Position numbers and translations under genes: made by a program
From: Pseudomonas frederiksbergensis
GTDB lineage: Bacteria; Pseudomonadota; Gammaproteobacteria; Pseudomonadales; Pseudomonadaceae
Reading direction: 5' to 3'
NCBI RefSeq assembly: GCF_035751725.1
Contig: NZ_CP142104.1
Coordinates: 5,766,001 to 5,830,000, forward strand
DNA: 64,000 bases
In this document: in pieces, positions 59,782 to 64,000 of the stretch
Position numbering within the stretch: the stretch's first letter is position 1
How the letters are laid out: each line of letters opens with the position of its first letter
The notes under the pieces: generated by a model
The model's database searches: none
The model's input: only the letters and a program-made list of their open reading frames with translations
Told to the model about the DNA's origin: nothing

Positions 59782-60165
59782 ATGGTCAAGCATTCACCGA
59801 ATCCACCGCAGAAAGAATACAGATCCCGCGTCGAAAAAATCGAAGAACAATGCCTCGAAGACGCCACCAACCGCGCCCTCGACTACTACCTAAAACCCCA
59901 ACCCGCCCCGCCGCCGGAACCCGATAAAGACCAGCTCTTCATCGTCTCCCCGCACATCGACACCGAAACCCTGCTCGCCAACGCCTCCGAAGACCTGCTC
60001 TCCATCAGCACCATCGCCGCCGACCTGGCCGACGACATCGACGAATCACGCCGCTGCATCGCCCTGGCGATCAGCCGCATGGCCGATGGGGTTCAGTTGC
60101 TGGTTGAGCGAGCGTTGGATCATTTGGAAACGAAGGGGGTGGCAGCGTCAGCTGCCAAGGGATAG
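59782..60165 (+). CDS. DUF6124/DUF3077-type small protein
   Basis: 127 aa from the ATG at 59782 (MVKHSPNPPQKEYRSRVEKI). The N-terminal half is charged and Pro-rich (LKPQPAPPPEPDKDQLFIVS). The C-terminal half is helical: DTETLLANASEDLLSISTIA, then ADDIDESRRCIALAISRMAD. This is the Pseudomonas-restricted DUF6124 pattern, often multi-copy. The frame stays open 66 codons upstream through the hairpin leader, so a longer product is possible. The ribosome site is poor. The function is unknown. Confidence 0.75.
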   Translation: MVKHSPNPPQKEYRSRVEKIEEQCLEDATNRALDYYLKPQPAPPPEPDKDQLFIVSPHIDTETLLANASEDLLSISTIAADLADDIDESRRCIALAISRMADGVQLLVERALDHLETKGVAASAAKG

Positions 60166-60300
60166 GACGGACATAGAGGCAAGCCGAGCCGACGCCATTG
60201 CGAGCATGCTCCCACAGAAGAAACACGGCCTCACCAAAAGCCAGGTCGGCCCTAAGGCCGCCTCGGCTTGGCTTCTGATCTACGGGCCCCGTTAACCACG

Positions 60301-60416
60301 ATGGCCGAACGCAGGCATTGCGCAATGGGCAACCCGGCATGGATGCCGGGTTAGCCGCGCTGGGTCATGGATGACCCTTCGCGGCGGCCCACGGAGCAAT
60401 GCCTGCGTTCGGGCAT
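60301..60416. repeat. 116-bp element able to fold into a three-way junction
   Basis: A 17-bp outer stem (60305-60321 with 60396-60412) continues, after a 4x4 internal loop, into TGGGC/GCCCA in the same register. Inside lie two arms: AACCCGGCAT-GG-ATGCCGGGTT (60331-60352), and GCCGCG/CGCGGC (60354-60359 with 60380-60385) capped by GGGTCAT-GG-ATGACCC (60362-60377). The remaining 60166-60551 sequence has no gene; it includes a REP half (about 60204), a GGCTTGGC/GCCAAGCC pair at 60265 and 60448 and an A/T hairpin at 60466-60491. Probably a dispersed Pseudomonas repeat. Confidence 0.72.
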
Positions 60417-60551
60417 GCCGAGCCTAGGCGAGGCACCGAGTGGTGGGGCCAAGCCTTTTTTGCTTACTTTTTTTGGCGTCTGAAAAAAAGTGAGTCGCCG
60501 TAAGGGCGAAACCGCCAGCCGCCATCACCGCAGCAACGGATATGCACCCGA

Positions 60552-61493
60552 TCAAACATTCGGGCAAGGCACCGGAGCCCAGTCACCCAGGTCCGGGTTT
60601 TTGCACATGCTGTTCACCTGAGTAGTACCCGCGCTGGCAACCTGCTTGCTTTCATCCTGCTTGGCCTTGGCGGTCTGCAGGGTCTTCTCGGTGGCGACCG
60701 CTTCTTTGGGCACGGTTGGCAGCACCGGTGGCTTCTTCGCCGGCTTCACGATTTTCTTGGTCTTGGTACTGGTCTGCGCCACAACCTGGGTAGTGTCAGC
60801 CGTCGCTACGGTCACCACGTCGGTACGCTGCACACCCACTTGCTGCAGGTCTTTCTCGTAAGCCTGGGTGTAGTTGTTCAGGTCTTCGGCAGCCTTGCCG
60901 TTCACCGCAACGATCAGGTCGTTCGACTCTTTCAGGCCAGCGACGATTTCCGCCAGGCGCTTGCGACCCTCGGTGTCGTTGACAGTCTTGGCCTTGCGGT
61001 CGGCAACCAGTTTGCTGAATGCGTTCTGGTAGCACTGCTGGGAAGCCCTTGCGTACGCGGTGCTGCGGTCGATGTCCGAAGCGCTCTTGCTGACGTCGGC
61101 GGCGTAGGAGGCGATGCGCATGTTGTCGTCGGCGATCTGCTTCTGGCGTTCGGTGTAGTAACCGGCAGCACCACCGGCGAAGGCGCCGCCCGCGGCACCG
61201 ATGGCGGCGTTGCGACCACGGTCTTCCTTATCGGCGGTCAGGGCGCCCAGCAGCGCACCACCGACGGCACCGACGGCTGCGCCGGTGACGACCGACTTGG
61301 TCATGTTGCCTTCGGTGGAACGCAGATGTTGCACCGGCTCGTAGCAGTTCGGGTAGTACTCGACCTTGGTGCTCGACGCGACCTTGGAGGTCGGCGACGT
61401 GGCGCAACCGGTCAGTACGGTGCTGAAGCCGACAGCGACCAGCAGCAGGTGACGCTTGGAAACCGAAGCCAAAGGTTTACGGGAGAAAAGCAT
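60552..61493 (-). CDS. tagQ: TagQ-like lipoprotein of the type VI secretion regulatory pathway
   Basis: 313 aa. The lipobox is FSTVLTGCAT (Cys near residue 30). A glycine-zipper stretch, AAVGAVGGALLGALTADKED and AAIGAAGGAFAGGAAGYYTE (about 70-115), could insert in or pack on the outer membrane. A long helical region follows and a Lys/Pro-rich part near 240. In P. aeruginosa TagQ anchors TagR at the outer membrane. It is the last gene of tagS-tagR-tagQ here, 85 bp after tagR. No strong ribosome site. Identity rests on the neighbours and features. Confidence 0.8.
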   Translation of the reverse strand: MLFSRKPLASVSKRHLLLVAVGFSTVLTGCATSPTSKVASSTKVEYYPNCYEPVQHLRSTEGNMTKSVVTGAAVGAVGGALLGALTADKEDRGRNAAIGAAGGAFAGGAAGYYTERQKQIADDNMRIASYAADVSKSASDIDRSTAYARASQQCYQNAFSKLVADRKAKTVNDTEGRKRLAEIVAGLKESNDLIVAVNGKAAEDLNNYTQAYEKDLQQVGVQRTDVVTVATADTTQVVAQTSTKTKKIVKPAKKPPVLPTVPKEAVATEKTLQTAKAKQDESKQVASAGTTQVNSMCKNPDLGDWAPVPCPNV

Positions 61494-61578
61494 AGTTGTG
61501 TTCTCGTTTAAGTGTTGACCAGCTCAGCGCGGCGCTATCGCCGCCTGAGTCCCTTCCAAGCTCGCTGACAACGAACAC

Positions 61579-63306
61579 TCAAGACCGCTGAGCATTCGAT
61601 GCGAGCAATTCCTTCAATATCGCCGCCGGGTCGGCTCGTTTCTGCTGACGATAAGCCCCGACATGACGAACGAATAATGTTGCACGCGCCACCAGGCTCT
61701 TGCCCAGTACCGGTTTGCGCTCAAGCTCTTCCTTGATGCGCTGGAACTGCGCCTGGATCACGACATCGGTGTAGCGCGTGCCGGTTGCCAGGTTGTCGAT
61801 GTAGATCGCCACCGCGCCGTCCAGCGCACTGCGCCCGTTATCGATGGCCGTGGCGAACAGCGTGGCGCTGGCCTCGTCCTTGGCGTCCAAGGCCGCCTGC
61901 CGACTGTTCTGCAGGTTGGTCAGGCGAATGTTGTAGTTGTTGATGGTCTCGGCCACCAGGGCCGAAGACTGGATCAGGTTGCCCGCCGCTTCCTCGCGCT
62001 GCTGGGCGATGAGCGAGACGTTGCGCTTGAGCTCTTCGTTGACCAGGCCCAGCTCGGCTTGCAGGCGTGGATCAGCGCTGGCGGCGATGATGCTGTCCAA
62101 TCGCTTGGTCGGGTCGTCGGCGTCATCGATGGCATCGGTCAGGGACGCGAGTCGCCCTTCTTTCTGCCACTGGGCGAACAATTCCTTGTACCGCGAACGC
62201 GGCGCCGACAACGCGCCGACGGCCACGCGGAAACCAGTGGTTTCGTTGCTCTGCTCGGTGCCGTCGGCGGCAAACAGCGGGTACTCGCGGCGCATGCCGG
62301 TGAACAACGTGCCCTCGCCTTCCAGGTAATTGCCGCCCTTGACCACGAAACCGCCATAAGCGCCCTGGCGGCGGCCGGCGTGCACCAATTGAAAGGATTC
62401 CTGGACCATCTCGGCGGCGTTACCGACCACGTCGAACAAGCCGATGGGGTTCGGCAACCTGGTGCCGATGGGCATCAGCCGCGCGGCCTGGCCGGTGCCG
62501 CCGGCAACCTGGTTGAACACCGCCCAATCGGCCAGCGGCCCGTCGCTTTCGCTGCCTTCCAGGCGTCGTGGGAACAGTCGGCCTTCCAAGTCTTGACGGC
62601 TGACGGCGTGCCCACCCCGGGCGGCGAATTCCCATTCCACTTCGGTGGGCAGGCGCACGAAGCCCAGGCCGCCGTCCTCGGCGGACGTGCCGCGACCGCT
62701 CACCGGCAGCAGGTCCTTGTGATATTTCATCAGCCAGGCGCTGTACACCGCCGAGAAGCGCTCGGCTTCGAACTTCGACAATTTCACCTTGGGCAACCGC
62801 CCCGCCACGCCTTGGGGCAACTCGGCTTGCAAGGTTTCGCAGGCCGGTGCCGGCTCACCGCTGGCCAACGACTGGGCCTGGGCCATGACCTGGGCGTACT
62901 GGCGGGCGGTGACTTCGTATTTGCCGATGAAATACAGCATCGGCTTGAGCGGCGTCTTGGCGTCGGTCTTTGGCATCAACGGCGTGATGGTCTTGTTCCA
63001 GTCCTTGGGCAGGTCCTTGAGGGTGAACTGGCCGTTGATGAAGTCCCGGCGATAACCGGAGATGAATGACTGTTGATAGCCCGCCTCGCCCTCGCTGAAC
63101 GGATAACCGAGGCTGATCTCGCGATCGTCCAGGGTGCCCTGGGCGAGGATGTAGACGTAGCGGAACACCATTTGCCCTTCACATGGCAGCGGCAGGCTGA
63201 CGTCGTCGGGCAATGGCTTGGGGTTGTCCAGCTTGTCCGTGCTCTCATCTGCCCAGGCCAGGCTGGCCAGGCTCAGCGCCACGGCGGCGCCCAATAACTT
63301 ATACAT
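61579..63306 (-). CDS. tagR: TagR-like formylglycine-generating-enzyme-fold protein (T6SS threonine phosphorylation pathway)
   Basis: 575 aa from the ATG at 63306 (AAGGA 8 bases upstream; MYKLLGAAVALSLASLAWAD is a signal peptide). The FGE-sulfatase (SUMF1-like) domain, about 90-380, has GKYEVTARQYAQVMAQAQ, VRLPTEVEWEFAARGG, GLFDVVGNAAEMVQ and GGNYLEGEG. The catalytic Cys pair of true formylglycine enzymes is not obvious, so it is probably non-catalytic. A long helical C-terminus follows. TagR activates the PpkA kinase from the periplasm. It overlaps tagS by 8 bp. Confidence 0.86.
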   Translation of the reverse strand: MYKLLGAAVALSLASLAWADESTDKLDNPKPLPDDVSLPLPCEGQMVFRYVYILAQGTLDDREISLGYPFSEGEAGYQQSFISGYRRDFINGQFTLKDLPKDWNKTITPLMPKTDAKTPLKPMLYFIGKYEVTARQYAQVMAQAQSLASGEPAPACETLQAELPQGVAGRLPKVKLSKFEAERFSAVYSAWLMKYHKDLLPVSGRGTSAEDGGLGFVRLPTEVEWEFAARGGHAVSRQDLEGRLFPRRLEGSESDGPLADWAVFNQVAGGTGQAARLMPIGTRLPNPIGLFDVVGNAAEMVQESFQLVHAGRRQGAYGGFVVKGGNYLEGEGTLFTGMRREYPLFAADGTEQSNETTGFRVAVGALSAPRSRYKELFAQWQKEGRLASLTDAIDDADDPTKRLDSIIAASADPRLQAELGLVNEELKRNVSLIAQQREEAAGNLIQSSALVAETINNYNIRLTNLQNSRQAALDAKDEASATLFATAIDNGRSALDGAVAIYIDNLATGTRYTDVVIQAQFQRIKEELERKPVLGKSLVARATLFVRHVGAYRQQKRADPAAILKELLASNAQRS

Positions 63307-64000
63307 CGCGAATTCCTTCACACGCCTGGATGCGCGCCACCCGCCAGCCACCACATGCCGCCGCGACGGCGCTGACGCCGAGCACGGCCACCAGGGCCAA
63401 GGTGTAGTGACGCACCAGCAGATGACTGGCGTATTCACCGGGCATCTGCGCAAATAAATGATTCAGGCCCGACTGCGCCAGGCCATACAGCCCGGCGCTC
63501 AGCAGGGCCGCAAAGGTGGCGCTGTAGAGCGCCTGCAACACCACGAACAACAACAGCGCCGCCGTGGACACGCCCAACAGGCGCAACACCGACAGTTCCC
63601 GGCGCTTGCGCTCGACCGCCGCCAGGGCACCGGCAAAAATCGCCGCGAACGCGCCGGCCAAGGCCAGCCCGGCGATGATCCAGAACACGATCGACAGATT
63701 GCGGCTCAGCGATTGCACTTGGGCGATGGTCTGGGCCTGGGTCGAGACCAGCAGGTTCTGCCCGGCGAAAAACTGCCGCAGTGGCTCCACATCGCCGAGG
63801 CTGCGGGCATACAAGCGAAACGCCGGATACACCCGTTGCCCACTCATGCCCACCGCATCGCCCGGCCAACCGAACGCGGGCACGGCACGACCGTCGCGGT
63901 AATCTTCCGCCGCTTCGAGCAAGGCCAGCGGCGCGAACAAGCCATCCCGGGCGAAGGCTTCCAGCGGCAACACGTGCAGCACTTGCACCTGGGTGCGCTG
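63299..64000 (-). CDS. tagS: TagS-like ABC transporter permease (FtsX family), C-terminal part only
   Basis: About 233 residues lie inside the window; the N-terminus is beyond the right edge. Three or more hydrophobic helices are seen (IVFWIIAGLALAGAFAAIFA, LLLFVVLQALYSATFAALLS, LALVAVLGVSAVAAACGGWR) around the FtsX-like loop ERKRRELSVLRLLG. The stop GTATAA overlaps the tagR ATG by 8 bp (ATGTATAA), so the two are coupled. In the type VI pathway TagS works with the ATPase TagT, expected just outside the window, followed by ppkA. Confidence 0.83.
   Translation of the reverse strand, partial: QRTQVQVLHVLPLEAFARDGLFAPLALLEAAEDYRDGRAVPAFGWPGDAVGMSGQRVYPAFRLYARSLGDVEPLRQFFAGQNLLVSTQAQTIAQVQSLSRNLSIVFWIIAGLALAGAFAAIFAGALAAVERKRRELSVLRLLGVSTAALLLFVVLQALYSATFAALLSAGLYGLAQSGLNHLFAQMPGEYASHLLVRHYTLALVAVLGVSAVAAACGGWRVARIQACEGIRDV

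Noticed and set aside
59521..59793. A 90-codon minus-strand frame across the hairpin leader
   Set aside because: It runs through all the hairpins and has no ribosome site; the symmetry of the hairpins alone can keep both strands open. Conservation across copies would be needed to revive it.

Overview
The window is chromosomal DNA of a Pseudomonas, most likely of the P. fluorescens group. The evidence is high-GC coding sequence, dispersed REP-type hairpins with a GGGAGC core, and a gene order that from memory follows the P. aeruginosa PAO1 block of roughly PA5290 to PA5347 (comM, LysR, MATE, GGDEF/EAL, rep, xpt, cycB, pauR, dadX, dadA, lrp, kauB, rpmGB, radC, coaBC, dut, algC, argB, pyrE, crc, rph, gmk, rpoZ, spoT, ridA, oxyR, recG). 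No rRNA, tRNA, CRISPR array or insertion sequence was found.

Layout. 1-10.4 kb: a truncated membrane histidine kinase whose sensor domain looks like the plant ethylene receptor, comM, a secreted DUF4432 protein, a Cache-type chemoreceptor, a LysR regulator beside a MATE pump, and a GGDEF/EAL protein. 10.6-20.5 kb: rep helicase, xpt, a CoA hydrolase/transferase, cytochrome c5, pauR, and the D-alanine catabolic set dadA-ridA-dadX facing lrp. 20.6-33 kb: amine catabolism genes (FAD oxidase, KauB-type aldehyde dehydrogenase), a MocR regulator facing a DUF1127 gene, a small chaperone-usher fimbrial operon with a frameshifted usher, a lipoprotein phospholipase-D-like enzyme, an MFS transporter and a small I78-type peptidase inhibitor. 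33.4-49.5 kb: a dense housekeeping core covering ribosomal proteins, CoA, pyrimidine, arginine and sugar-phosphate enzymes, Crc, RNase PH, YicC, Gmk, omega, SpoT and RidA. 49.5-57.4 kb: an SDR protein, exbB-exbD-tonB, oxyR-recG and a YbaK/HDOD fusion. 57.4-64 kb: an accessory zone with a delta-60 repeat protein, a DUF6124-type gene between two structured nucleic-acid elements, and the tagS-tagR-tagQ genes of the type VI secretion threonine-phosphorylation pathway, cut by the window edge.

Genes that work together: dadA/ridA/dadX with lrp (alanine catabolism, with RidA clearing the imine product); pauR, the FAD amine oxidase and KauB (polyamine catabolism); coaBC-dut-algC-argB (co-oriented); yicC-gmk-rpoZ-spoT-ridA (nucleotide and stringent control); exbB/exbD/tonB (energising outer-membrane uptake); tagQ/R/S (envelope sensing for type VI secretion).

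The observations most worth a second look are the ethylene-receptor-like sensor domain at the left edge, a roughly 116-bp element at 60.3 kb that can fold into a three-way junction, the hairpin-rich leader at 59.6 kb, and the one-base frameshift in the fimbrial usher.
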